Positions 27,208 to 36,087 of a stretch of DNA of 64,000 nt are shown in pieces (the stretch's first letter is position 1; every line of letters begins with the position of its first letter). The position numbers and the translations under genes are program-made. The notes beneath the pieces were generated by a model that was not told the origin of the DNA, searched no databases, and saw only the letters and a list, made by a program, of their open reading frames with translations. This DNA comes from M0103 sp040386155 (lineage in GTDB: Bacteria > Bacteroidota > Bacteroidia > Flavobacteriales_D > Crocinitomicaceae), in NCBI GenBank assembly GCA_040386155.1, contig JAZKFZ010000004.1:124001-188000 (forward strand). The letters are read 5' to 3'.

Positions 27208-28518
27208 TTATTTTTTTCTGAAGAAAATCTTGATTGGCACCCCGCAAAAATCAAACTGTTCGCGCATTCTATTTTCAATAAAACGCTTGTAAGATTCAGG
27301 AACGTATTGTGGTAAATTACAGAAGAATGCGAACGCTGGAGCATGAGTTGGTAACTGCTGTACGTATTTAATTTTAATGTACTTTCCTTTAATTGCTGGA
27401 GGAGGAGTTGCATTGATAATATCCAACATCACATCGTTTAATTTCGAAGTTGGAATTTTCTTGATGCGATTTTCATGCACCATCATTGTTGCCTCTAGCG
27501 CTTTGTGAATTCGTTGTTTGTTGATGGTAGAAGTAAAAATGATTGGAACATCGTTAAATGGAGCCAATTGAGCACGAAGACTTTCTTCGTATTGAAGCAT
27601 CGTATTTTGATCTTTTTCTACTAAATCCCATTTATTAACCAATACTACAACTCCTTTCGAGTTGCGTTCTATTATGTAGTAAATGCTCAGATCTTGCTTT
27701 TGTAAACCTTCTACAGCATCTATCATGAAGATACACACATCAGAGTTTTCAATCGCACGCACGGAGCGAAGCACAGAATAATACTCAATGTCTTCCACCA
27801 CTTTTGCTTTCTTGCGAATACCTGCGGTATCAATCAATAAGAAATCGAATCCAAATGCATTGTAGCGGGTGTGAATAGCATCTCGGGTAGTACCAGAAAT
27901 TTCAGTTACAATGTTGCGCTCTTCATTGGTAAGGGCATTTACTAGAGAGGATTTTCCAACATTAGGTTTTCCAACAACTGCAATTTGAGGCAAGTGGTCT
28001 AACTCATTTACAGATTCATCTTCTTTGTTGAAATGCTTTACTACTTCATCCAGTAATTCACCCGTTCCACTACCGTTCGTGGCTGAAATGTCAAAAACAT
28101 CGCCTAAGCCAAACGCATAAAACTCGCTTGAAAGTCCAACACGCTCAGTATTATCTACTTTATTGGCAACAATGTATACTGGTTTTTTGCTTTTACGAAG
28201 AAGGGAAGCCACTACTTCATCAAGATCGATGATACCCGCCATTACATCCACCATAAATATGATAACGTTTGCTTCGTCGATAGCAATTTCAACTTGTTTT
28301 CTAATTTCAGCTTCAAAAATATCTTCAGATCCCTTGATGTATCCACCGGTGTCGATTACTGAAAATTGGTATCCATTCCAGTCCCCTTTTCCATAGATTC
28401 TGTCACGCGTAACACCGCTAATTTCTTTAACGATGGCATCACGTGATTCTGTTAAACGATTAAAAAGGGTTGATTTTCCTACGTTGGGTCTTCCAACAAT
28501 TGCTAAAATATTGCTCAT
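27208..28518 (-). CDS. der: Ribosome-associated GTPase Der (EngA)
   Basis: This 436-residue protein has two tandem G domains, GRPNVGKST (9-17) and GKPNVGKSS (about 182-190), with DTGG/DTAG switch motifs and NKVD/NKWD guanine-specificity motifs. A C-terminal KH-like domain follows. Der is the universal double-GTPase for 50S subunit assembly. Length is typical. era lies upstream on the same strand across a 195-nt gap that contains short direct repeats. Confidence 0.98.
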   Translation of the reverse strand: MSNILAIVGRPNVGKSTLFNRLTESRDAIVKEISGVTRDRIYGKGDWNGYQFSVIDTGGYIKGSEDIFEAEIRKQVEIAIDEANVIIFMVDVMAGIIDLDEVVASLLRKSKKPVYIVANKVDNTERVGLSSEFYAFGLGDVFDISATNGSGTGELLDEVVKHFNKEDESVNELDHLPQIAVVGKPNVGKSSLVNALTNEERNIVTEISGTTRDAIHTRYNAFGFDFLLIDTAGIRKKAKVVEDIEYYSVLRSVRAIENSDVCIFMIDAVEGLQKQDLSIYYIIERNSKGVVVLVNKWDLVEKDQNTMLQYEESLRAQLAPFNDVPIIFTSTINKQRIHKALEATMMVHENRIKKIPTSKLNDVMLDIINATPPPAIKGKYIKIKYVQQLPTHAPAFAFFCNLPQYVPESYKRFIENRMREQFDFCGVPIKIFFRKK

Positions 28519-28559
28519 TTTACTCTCTGATTTGTATGTTGTTTCTCAACAAGATGGTG

Positions 28560-28567
28560 CAAAGATA
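28560..28567 (-). promoter_or_regulatory. -7 box TATCTTTG upstream of der
   Basis: This exact TAnnTTTG match on the minus strand lies 41 nt before the der ATG. Confidence 0.45.
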
Positions 28568-28643
28568 GTTAATTTAGACAAATAGACATAAGACCGTGCT
28601 GAAGTGATCGGCACTACAAGGCTGGTTCTTTGAAAAAGAAATT

Positions 28644-28715
28644 CAGTCTTGACTCCTGACTCTTTTGGTCTTGTCTCTATTGGTCTTGACTCCTGACTCT
28701 TTTCGTCTTGACTCT
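28644..28715. repeat. Short direct repeats between era and der
   Basis: GTCTTGACTCCTGACTCTTTT occurs at about 28645-28665 and again at about 28683-28703. A partial copy GTCTTGACTCT (28705-28715) and a diverged GTCTTGTCTCT lie in the same stretch. The last copy runs into the era stop codon. No ORF is present in this gap. Confidence 0.8.
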
Positions 28716-29589
28716 AATACCCGTACTTCTTCAATTTGTTTTCCGTGGAGCGCCAGTCTTTGTCTACTTTCACATACGTTTCGATGAAGACTTTTTGAGC
28801 GATGAATTTTTCAATTTCAATACGTGCATCGCGACCAATTCGTTTGATCATGTCGCCACCTTTACCTAAGATGATTCCACGTTGTGAGTCGCGTTCAACT
28901 ATTATTAAAGCGCGAATACGAGTAATTCTCTCTTCTTCAATGTACTCTTCAATCTCTACTTGACAGCTGTATGGAATTTCTTTGTCGCAGTGCAAGAAGA
29001 TTTTTTCGCGGATGATTTCTGACACAAAAAAGCGCATTGGTCGGTCAGAAAGTTCTTCTTTGTCATAATATGCCGGACTTTCTGGAATTAATTCCAAAAT
29101 TTTCTCCCATACTTGCTCCAAGTTAAAGCCGTGTAGAGCAGACACCGGATAAATTAATGCATTAGGTAATTTTGCTTGCCAAAAATTAATGCGTTCCATA
29201 ACTTTATCCTGCTTGCTGAGGTCGATCTTATTGATTAAGCAAAGCACTGGAACTTTTAATTTTTGAATTTTTTCGAGCGTTTCTTTGTGGTTCATGTCAT
29301 TTTCAAACGCATCAGTGATGAATAACAAAACATCCGCATCTTTGATGGACGCATCGACATAATCCATCATCATTTCATGCATTTTGTAAGCAGCATTCAC
29401 CACGCCTGGGGTATCCGAGAAAACAACTTGATAGTTTTCGTCGTTTACTATTCCTAAAATTCGATGGCGTGTGGTTTGTGCTTTGGAAGTAACGATGGAT
29501 AGTTTTTCTCCCATCAAATGATTCATTAATGTCGATTTTCCAACATTTGGACTTCCAACAATATTTACGAAACCGGATTTATGTGCCAT
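28714..29589 (-). CDS. era: Ribosome-assembly GTPase Era
   Basis: From the ATG at 29589 (MAHKSGFVNIVGSPNVGKST) the protein has 291 residues, the usual Era length; a longer frame to 29664 adds an atypical tail and would contain the promoter. The G domain shows GSPNVGKST, DTPGV and NKIDLS. The C-terminal KH domain with GKGGDMIKRIGRDARIEIEKF binds the 3' end of 16S rRNA. It functions in 30S maturation. A TATCTTTG box lies 17 nt upstream. Confidence 0.98.
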   Translation of the reverse strand: MAHKSGFVNIVGSPNVGKSTLMNHLMGEKLSIVTSKAQTTRHRILGIVNDENYQVVFSDTPGVVNAAYKMHEMMMDYVDASIKDADVLLFITDAFENDMNHKETLEKIQKLKVPVLCLINKIDLSKQDKVMERINFWQAKLPNALIYPVSALHGFNLEQVWEKILELIPESPAYYDKEELSDRPMRFFVSEIIREKIFLHCDKEIPYSCQVEIEEYIEEERITRIRALIIVERDSQRGIILGKGGDMIKRIGRDARIEIEKFIAQKVFIETYVKVDKDWRSTENKLKKYGY

Positions 29590-29606
29590 TTTTATGAAAT
29601 TGGGTA

Positions 29607-29614
29607 CAAAGATA
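29607..29614 (-). promoter_or_regulatory. -7 box TATCTTTG upstream of era
   Basis: This exact TAnnTTTG match on the minus strand lies 17 nt before the preferred era ATG. Confidence 0.5.
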
Positions 29615-29712
29615 GGAAACAATGCTGAATGTTGACTGCTGAGCTGGATCCTGCCACAATTCATCTCTGTTGAAGCTACGAAGTCCGATTTAGTTACTAT
29701 TGTTGGTGACTG

Positions 29713-29748
29713 AGTGCTTCGAGGAACGAGAAGTGTATCGAAGGCACT
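29713..29748. repeat. Imperfect inverted repeat at the 3' end of the beta-propeller-like gene
   Basis: AGTGCTTCGA (29713-29722) pairs with TCGAAGGCACT (29738-29748) apart from a one-base bulge. The right arm overlaps the stop codon of the leftward gene. It may be a 3'-end stem or a degenerate copy of an intergenic palindrome family. Confidence 0.55.
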
Positions 29749-31369
29749 ATTTCACAATCATCAATTGCTCAACCTTTTCCCCCCACTCTAAGTTGCCTTG
29801 AACTAGCGTAAATGTATACTCCCCAATATTTCCACCTACGTGCTTTTTGATGGCTTTCACTTTCCAATAGAAGGTATTTGGACCCATTTTTACTTTCTTC
29901 CATTTTTTCACAGCTACTATTTTGTTGTTTTTGTCAGTAAGAACTGTTTGAACGGGAAGCTTTGGATTGAGGTAATTGAAGTTAACAACAATTTCTTTTG
30001 AGAGTGGTTTTGGAAATACCTGCAAATACAGGCTATTGTCGCTCTGTGGATTTTTCTTAGCATTCGTTGCACCTCGAAGTAGATACACAGGATAAACCAT
30101 TTGCGATGCGCTACTTTCTGCTCCGGTATTTGTCCAAAAAATATTCGCCGCTGTGCTATTGATCCCGCCAAAAATGTAGCCAAGCAAAATAGAATCGCCT
30201 TTAAGTTGGTGGAGGCCGACCAATTCATTTTCAAGTGTGGTGATTGATGGATCTAAAATGAATTCTGAAGCAGCTCCCAGGTACGAAGGCATTTCTGCAG
30301 GCAAAAGATATTCCACCATGCGATTTTCGCTGTTTTTTGTCACCAAGGAAATGGATCTCGTAAATGGAATTTCATTGTCGGTAACTAGCACTCCGCTACT
30401 GTCGAAATACTGCGCAATTCCGCCAAAGAAGAGGTGAAAACTGGTGTTGCTTTTGTTGTCCCAAAAAGCAACATTGGCGCAATGGTAATGATTGTAGTAT
30501 TGGGAAAAATGGGATAGTTCCACCACAGTGTCCTTTGTAATTAGCGACGCAAATAAGTAGGGTTGATTTTCCTCTAATTGAAAAACACCTGAAAAGGAAA
30601 TCAGCGCTTGTTGGCCCGATTTGAGTTGCGTAGGAGCCACGTTAAAATCTCTTCGATGCAACAATTTTTCATTTTCAATTTTGCGAATGTTCAAAATAGT
30701 GATACGATCTGCTAATTGTTCAATTTCAAAAAATGTTACCGAGTTGGTGTATTCTTGGACAAAAGTTGGACCGTTCATCGGGTGGTAGCGCCCGTCAAAT
30801 CGATGTCCACCCACCAAAGCCAATTCATTTCCCATCAAGAGTAGTTTTCCACCAGTAACAGCAAAATGCTCATCGTACAATTGTTGCATATGAGGTTGTA
30901 TGGATCTGTTTTGAATGACAGCTTCAATTGTTTTTTCTAAATCAATGGTAGTCAAGTATGGAAATGTGATGTGATCGTCTTTTTCTTTTGATATTCCATA
31001 ACCGCCGATGAGGTAGAGCGTCTTTTCTTTTTGAACAAATTGCATATTGGTGCTGCTCAATTGCTCGCGAAGATTGGTATCGAGTTCGAGTAAATTTCTC
31101 GTCCACTTTTGTTTCGAAATAGGATCTACAACAATGAGTTGATTGTTATGTCCGGCCAAATCGAATGCTGCAAAAGGCTGTCTGCGGTGCAAACCATCTA
31201 AACGACCACCCACGATGAGCCATTTTCCATTGTGTTGCCCAACTGCAAAAGATTGCAAGCCACCCAATTCAGGAATTTGAATGGAATCTAATTTCACTCG
31301 AAAAGGAAATTCTTGTGCGCCTGCCATGGGAGCAATACAAAGAACGATCAAGAGCAAAAAAGACTTCAT
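29747..31369 (-). CDS. Secreted Kelch/beta-propeller-like protein of unknown function
   Basis: The ATG at 31369 gives a signal peptide (MKSFLLLIVLCIAPMAGAQ) and 540 residues. The long frame upstream to 31531 has no signal and overlaps the divergent lipoprotein gene's leader. Repeated GGR/GGY/GGH turns spaced about 50-100 residues apart (KWLIVGGRLDGLHRR, LYLIGGYGISKE, LALVGGHRFDG, GYIFGGINS) indicate Kelch-type blades. The C-terminal part is a separate beta domain without the usual T9SS motif. It is probably periplasmic or surface-exposed. Function unknown. Confidence 0.8.
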   Translation of the reverse strand: MKSFLLLIVLCIAPMAGAQEFPFRVKLDSIQIPELGGLQSFAVGQHNGKWLIVGGRLDGLHRRQPFAAFDLAGHNNQLIVVDPISKQKWTRNLLELDTNLREQLSSTNMQFVQKEKTLYLIGGYGISKEKDDHITFPYLTTIDLEKTIEAVIQNRSIQPHMQQLYDEHFAVTGGKLLLMGNELALVGGHRFDGRYHPMNGPTFVQEYTNSVTFFEIEQLADRITILNIRKIENEKLLHRRDFNVAPTQLKSGQQALISFSGVFQLEENQPYLFASLITKDTVVELSHFSQYYNHYHCANVAFWDNKSNTSFHLFFGGIAQYFDSSGVLVTDNEIPFTRSISLVTKNSENRMVEYLLPAEMPSYLGAASEFILDPSITTLENELVGLHQLKGDSILLGYIFGGINSTAANIFWTNTGAESSASQMVYPVYLLRGATNAKKNPQSDNSLYLQVFPKPLSKEIVVNFNYLNPKLPVQTVLTDKNNKIVAVKKWKKVKMGPNTFYWKVKAIKKHVGGNIGEYTFTLVQGNLEWGEKVEQLMIVK

Positions 31370-31469
31370 TTTCAATTTTTTACAAAGTAAGTCGCTTTTT
31401 ACTAAAAATAAAATAAATGAATGGTGGTATTTTACCAACTGTTTCAATATAAGTTTCGTTTCAAGGGGT

Positions 31470-32135
31470 ATGAAACCACTATTACTTCTATTAGCACTCT
31501 TGTTTTTATTTATTTCTTGTAAGAAGGACAAAGTTTCTTGTCAAGATGAAATCACAAACATTGAAACAGGAGATACTATCAAATCTTCGGAATATATAAT
31601 GGCTTTTCCAGGCTCTTGGTGGGAGTATGCAGAAGGGCAGACGATGCAATGTAATTCTTATCAATCAAGCTATTTTCAAACAGTGGATTACGTAGACACT
31701 TGTTATCATGCAACAAGGGTTCATGCTTATTATCCTCAGAGGCCGATATTAATTCCTTTTGGAAATAATATTGCTGGAGATTTTGGACTAAGCTATAATA
31801 CTGGGGATTTTAAACCTACTGTACTAATCCCATTGATTGATACAACGTTGGGAGAATTTTACAGCAGTGGTGGAGCGAATAGTGGGGAAGCTTTCTCATT
31901 ATTAGATAAGTTTGATACTATGACAGTAAATGGAATTATTTATGAAGATGTTTTGCATATTCGATACAATAAATGGTGGCAAACATTTGAATTTCAATCT
32001 AATCCGATGAATCATTATAGAAATTATCATTGTTATTATGCGAAAGGTGTTGGATTGATCAAATATACCTGTACTGAAACTTTTGGTAATTATACTGTGA
32101 GAACTCTTTCCAACCACTACATCGCTCCACATTAA
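31470..32135 (+). CDS. Lipoprotein of unknown function
   Basis: The ATG at 31470 opens a lipoprotein signal (MKPLLLLLALLFLFISC, Cys17); a longer frame from 31281 would overlap the divergent gene's 5' end. The 221-residue product has aromatic-rich segments (AFPGSWWEYAEG, HIRYNKWWQTFEF, HYRNYHCYYAKGVGLIKY). AKGVGLIKYT-type endings occur in beta-sheet lipoproteins of Bacteroidota, but I cannot assign a family. It is divergent from the Kelch-like gene and followed by the 1150-residue outer-membrane protein. Confidence 0.8.
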   Translation: MKPLLLLLALLFLFISCKKDKVSCQDEITNIETGDTIKSSEYIMAFPGSWWEYAEGQTMQCNSYQSSYFQTVDYVDTCYHATRVHAYYPQRPILIPFGNNIAGDFGLSYNTGDFKPTVLIPLIDTTLGEFYSSGGANSGEAFSLLDKFDTMTVNGIIYEDVLHIRYNKWWQTFEFQSNPMNHYRNYHCYYAKGVGLIKYTCTETFGNYTVRTLSNHYIAPH

Positions 32136-32183
32136 TTATTCCACTACACACGTTTTTATTCCTTTCAACGTTGTAACTTCGTA

Positions 32184-35100
32184 TTGTTGCGTTTTCTTCA
32201 GTCCATATTACTAACTTTCGCAGTACTTGTTCAATTTTTTTCGATTGCACAGGTAAGCTCTGCGCGAAAAAAAACGCTTGAAGATTTCAAAGTGGGAGAT
32301 ACCCTCCAACTGGATTCGCTCAGTATTTACCCGAATTCCTTTTCACTTTTTTGTGGTGATGAATTGCTGACCAAAGATCAGTACCAGCTCCTCCATTCCG
32401 AAGGAAAAATTATTATCTCCAATGAGTGCAGAGGTGCATTGCAAGCAACTTTTCGCGTGTTGCCAATGAATCTTTCAACCGCCTATTCGAAGCGCGATAC
32501 ATCGATGATTTTCAATGAGCAAAAGGGCAGTCAAGACAAATTTTTGATTACGGAAAATTATGACGTAAATGATGTTTTTGGTGGAACATCATTGAGTAAA
32601 AATGGAAGTGTTTCAAGAGGAATTACCTTCGGAAACAATCAAAATTTAGGTGTTAATTCTACGCTGAATCTTGAGCTTTCAGGAGAAATTGCTCCCAATC
32701 TAAAGTTGATTGCCTCCCTTTCTGATGATAATTTACCCATTCAGCCGGATGGAAATACTAATAAATTGCAAGAGTTTGATCAGGTTTTTATTCAGTTGTA
32801 CAATGATCGATTTAAAATTGTAGCGGGAGATTTTTGGCTCTATCGCCCAAAAGGATATTTCCTCAATTATAGAAAAAGAGCACAGGGATTAACAGTGGAT
32901 TACCGCTGGACAGACGACACGCTCAAGGTTTGGAAAACACAGGTAAGTGGCGCTCTTTCTAAGGGGAAATTCAATCGACAAATTATTCCAGGAATAGAAG
33001 GAAATCAAGGTCCCTATCGTTTGCGAGGAAATGAAAATGAACCATTCATTACCATTTTGGCAGGTACAGAAAGGGTTTTCATTGATGGTAGATTATTGGA
33101 ACGGGGTCAGGCGTTTGACTATACCATTAATTATAATTCAGCGGAGTTGATTTTCACTTCGAGAAATTTAATCACCAAAGACGTGCGCATTGTGGTAGAG
33201 TTTCAGTATTCAGATTTGAGTTATGCACGCTCGTTGCTGCAAACTTCTACTACGTATTCCTCGAACAAAATTGATTTTTGGTTCAATGCCTATTCTGAGC
33301 AAGATGCGAAAAACCAAACAATTCAACAAGATTTAACAGGTCCGCAGAAATTGTTATTGGGTGAAATTGGGGATAGTTTGTATTTAGCAAACATCAACAG
33401 CATTGATTCTGTAGGCTTTTTGGAAAATCAAGTATTGTATAAATTGATTGATTCCTTAGGTTACGATTCCGTTTTAGTATTTTCCGTGCATCCAGATTCA
33501 GCCTTTTATCAAGCGGTCTTCACCTTCGTTGGTGCAGGCAAAGGAAATTATGTTTTCAATAATTTGAATGCTTTGGGGAAGGTGTACAAGTGGGTGCAGC
33601 CGATATTTGGCGTTCCTCAAGGCGATTTCGAGCCTACACGATTGATTGTGACGCCAAAACAAAAGCAAATGGTGAGTTCTGGAGTGATGGTGCGTTTCAA
33701 TAAAAATTTGTCTTTGGAGTCTGAACTCGCTTATACAGGAAACGATATCAATACGTTTTCGAAGAAAGATGCGAGGGACAACAGCGGATTTTCTGGTCGA
33801 AGTAAACTAATTGGCTTGATACCACTAGCGAAAGACAGTGCCAAGTGGGAATTAGAAACGAAGGCGGAGGTAGAATTTTTAAGTGCTAATTTCAGTCCAA
33901 TTGAACAATACCGAGCGGTAGAGTTTGATCGCGATTGGAACACACGCAATAAAGGTTACTTGGGCTACCAACTTGGGGCAACGGCGGGAACTAATTTTAA
34001 GAATAGTAAATTCGGAAACATTAATGTAGAAGGCCAACATTTTAGAATTGGAGAGCAGTTTCAAGGCACACGAGCGGCAACTAATGGATCTTGGAATCAG
34101 AAGGGATTCAGTGCCATTTGGGATGGAAGTTATTTGTCTTCGGCTTCCACACAAAAAAGTAATTTCGTTCGGCACCGGATTGATGTATCACAAAAAATCG
34201 GAAAGATTCTTCGGATTGGGTACAAAGACGACCATGAATTAAATACTTTTTCCGATCAAGCTGTTGCGCTGTCAAAAAATAGTTATCAGTTTTTCGATTA
34301 CCAATTTTATTTGTCGAACGGAGATTCTGTGAAAACACAATTCAAACTTTTTTACCGCGAACGTTACGATAAAATCTCTGACAGCACTGTGCTTCGGAAA
34401 GCAGCAAAAGGTCAAACAGCAGGAGCCGAACTTAAACTAACTCAGTTCAGCAATCAAACATTAAACATCATTACCGCCTATCGAAAATTAAGTATTTCAG
34501 ACTCTACATTAATTCAACTTGCTCCTGAAAACAGTATTCTTGGACGAGTTGATTACGACGTTCGTCTCTTCAAAAATGCCCTAACATTTTCTACCTTTTA
34601 TGAAATTGGATCGGGTTTAGAACAGAAAAGATCATTTCAATACATTCAAGTGAATGATGGACAAGGAATTTACACGTGGATTGACTATAATGCAGATGGA
34701 GTAAAAGATTTGAATGAGTTTGAAGTTGCACAGTTTGTCGATCAAGCAAGCTACATCCGTGTTTTTACACCGAGCAATGAATACACAAAAACGTATTCGA
34801 ACGAGTTAAATCAAACTATATTTTGGCGTCCAGAACGAATTTGGGCCACAAAGAAAGGGTTCCTGAAAGTACTTTCCATGTTTTCAGATCAGGCACGCGT
34901 TAGGATTTACCGAAAAACATCCATTTTTGATGGCATAGAAGCATTCAATCCCTTTTCCAATGAAGTGCGCGATTCCAGTTTGATTTCTGCAACTTCCAAC
35001 ATTCGAAATACGTTGTTTTTTAATCGAACTTCATCTGTTTTCAGTGCAGAATATAGTTACCAAATCCTGACCAATAAAAACTTGCTCGCTACAGGGTTTG

Positions 35101-35636
35101 ATTCTAAAAGCAATTACTACAATGAATTGTCGCTACGCTTAAATATCAAGAAAATTTTCACGATTGAAAATGTGGCTCAGATTGGAAATAAATTGTCCAT
35201 TGCCGATTATACATCGGGAAGAAATTTTCAAATCGATTATTATTTTATCCAGCCAAAATTCATCATTCAGCCCACAACTACATTCAGAGTGTCTTTGGAA
35301 GGGAGATTCTCTAACAAGCAGAATAGTCCAGAATTTGGTAATGAAAAAGCTGTGTTATATGATTTGGGGACCAATTTGAAGTACAATCAAACCCAAAAGG
35401 GTAGTTTGCAGGCAAGTTTTAAATGGGTACAAATCAAGTACAATGGAAGTGAGTTTTCGGCGCTGGGGTATGAAATGTTAGAAAGTTTGCGGAATGGCAC
35501 CAATTTTACATGGAACATTACTTATCAGCGATCAGTGTCAAAAAATTTGCAACTCAATTTGCAGTACAATGGCCGAAAATCAGAGAATAGTAAAATGATT
35601 CACTCGGGAGGTATGGAGTTGAGGGCGTTTTTTTAG
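32184..35636 (+). CDS. Large outer-membrane beta-barrel protein of unknown function
   Basis: This 1150-residue protein is read from a TTG start (32184; a second TTG follows at 32187), because the next residues form a signal peptide (LRFLQSILLTFAVLVQFFSIAQ) and no ATG is suitably placed. Residues about 120-230 (GITFGNNQNLGVNSTLNLEL, LKLIASLSDDNLPIQPDGN, LQEFDQVFIQLY) resemble the start of SprA, the T9SS translocon barrel, but the protein is less than half SprA length. The remainder alternates amphipathic strands with NEFE/DYNADG turn motifs and ends in an aromatic residue (RAFF), typical of outer-membrane barrels. Role unknown. It is monocistronic and convergent to the ArsR-like gene. Confidence 0.8.
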   Translation: MLRFLQSILLTFAVLVQFFSIAQVSSARKKTLEDFKVGDTLQLDSLSIYPNSFSLFCGDELLTKDQYQLLHSEGKIIISNECRGALQATFRVLPMNLSTAYSKRDTSMIFNEQKGSQDKFLITENYDVNDVFGGTSLSKNGSVSRGITFGNNQNLGVNSTLNLELSGEIAPNLKLIASLSDDNLPIQPDGNTNKLQEFDQVFIQLYNDRFKIVAGDFWLYRPKGYFLNYRKRAQGLTVDYRWTDDTLKVWKTQVSGALSKGKFNRQIIPGIEGNQGPYRLRGNENEPFITILAGTERVFIDGRLLERGQAFDYTINYNSAELIFTSRNLITKDVRIVVEFQYSDLSYARSLLQTSTTYSSNKIDFWFNAYSEQDAKNQTIQQDLTGPQKLLLGEIGDSLYLANINSIDSVGFLENQVLYKLIDSLGYDSVLVFSVHPDSAFYQAVFTFVGAGKGNYVFNNLNALGKVYKWVQPIFGVPQGDFEPTRLIVTPKQKQMVSSGVMVRFNKNLSLESELAYTGNDINTFSKKDARDNSGFSGRSKLIGLIPLAKDSAKWELETKAEVEFLSANFSPIEQYRAVEFDRDWNTRNKGYLGYQLGATAGTNFKNSKFGNINVEGQHFRIGEQFQGTRAATNGSWNQKGFSAIWDGSYLSSASTQKSNFVRHRIDVSQKIGKILRIGYKDDHELNTFSDQAVALSKNSYQFFDYQFYLSNGDSVKTQFKLFYRERYDKISDSTVLRKAAKGQTAGAELKLTQFSNQTLNIITAYRKLSISDSTLIQLAPENSILGRVDYDVRLFKNALTFSTFYEIGSGLEQKRSFQYIQVNDGQGIYTWIDYNADGVKDLNEFEVAQFVDQASYIRVFTPSNEYTKTYSNELNQTIFWRPERIWATKKGFLKVLSMFSDQARVRIYRKTSIFDGIEAFNPFSNEVRDSSLISATSNIRNTLFFNRTSSVFSAEYSYQILTNKNLLATGFDSKSNYYNELSLRLNIKKIFTIENVAQIGNKLSIADYTSGRNFQIDYYFIQPKFIIQPTTTFRVSLEGRFSNKQNSPEFGNEKAVLYDLGTNLKYNQTQKGSLQASFKWVQIKYNGSEFSALGYEMLESLRNGTNFTWNITYQRSVSKNLQLNLQYNGRKSENSKMIHSGGMELRAFF

Positions 35637-35675
35637 GGAAGTGTAATTTGATGTTATGTTAAATAGCGGAGTAAT

Positions 35676-35695
35676 ATTACTAACGCGTTAGTAAT
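35676..35695. repeat. Perfect 20-bp palindrome between convergent genes
   Basis: ATTACTAACGCGTTAGTAAT is a perfect dyad with no spacer. It is directly followed by GTAATTTAGCTAA (35691-35703), a 13-mer that also occurs on the minus strand at 16154-16166. It lies in the 72-nt gap between two convergent genes. It could be a bidirectional transcription stop or a protein-binding site. Confidence 0.7.
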
Positions 35696-35708
35696 TTAGC
35701 TAATTTGC

Positions 35709-36002
35709 TCAACTTAGCATTTTTGCAGCAAAATCAACACCTTTCGCATTTAATCGAATCATATAATAGTGCATGAAATATTCTACTTCAATCATTCCAG
35801 CCTCTTTCATCATATCAATATGATTTTTAACCGTTGGTTTTGCAAAATGAAGCCACTTTGCCAAATCTGTATTTCTGCAGCCTAAGCGGTGGTCCATTAA
35901 TTGTTCCATGATCTTCACTCGAGCTGGATGAGAAACCGCTCTAAATTGAAGCGAAAGTGTTATTTCTCTCTCTAAATAGGCATTGTTTTTTATTGCTCCC
36001 AT
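35709..36002 (-). CDS. ArsR-like winged-helix transcriptional regulator
   Basis: The ATG at 36002 (MGAIKNNAYLERE) gives 97 residues; the frame extends to 36083 with a hydrophobic, atypical leader. The helix-turn-helix core is VSHPARVKIMEQLMDH ... LAKWLHFAKPTVKNHIDMMKEAGMIEVE, followed by the beta wing. No cysteine pair typical of metal-sensing ArsR is present, so the signal is unknown. It lies just downstream of the radical SAM gene on the same strand and is probably co-transcribed with it. Confidence 0.85.
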   Translation of the reverse strand: MGAIKNNAYLEREITLSLQFRAVSHPARVKIMEQLMDHRLGCRNTDLAKWLHFAKPTVKNHIDMMKEAGMIEVEYFMHYYMIRLNAKGVDFAAKMLS

Positions 36003-36087
36003 TTTTCTTTTTCCATTTAAGTTAAGAAAAAAGTTCATTTGAAACAAGTTGAAGTAATTAAAATTATTGCAAATGGTGAACAATTAA

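Noticed and set aside
27201..27413. 70-codon minus-strand frame overlapping the 3' end of der
   Set aside because: It is out of frame with the conserved Der KH domain and has no independent support.
34048..34242. 64-codon + frame inside the 1150-residue barrel gene
   Set aside because: It is an alternative frame within a well-supported long coding region.
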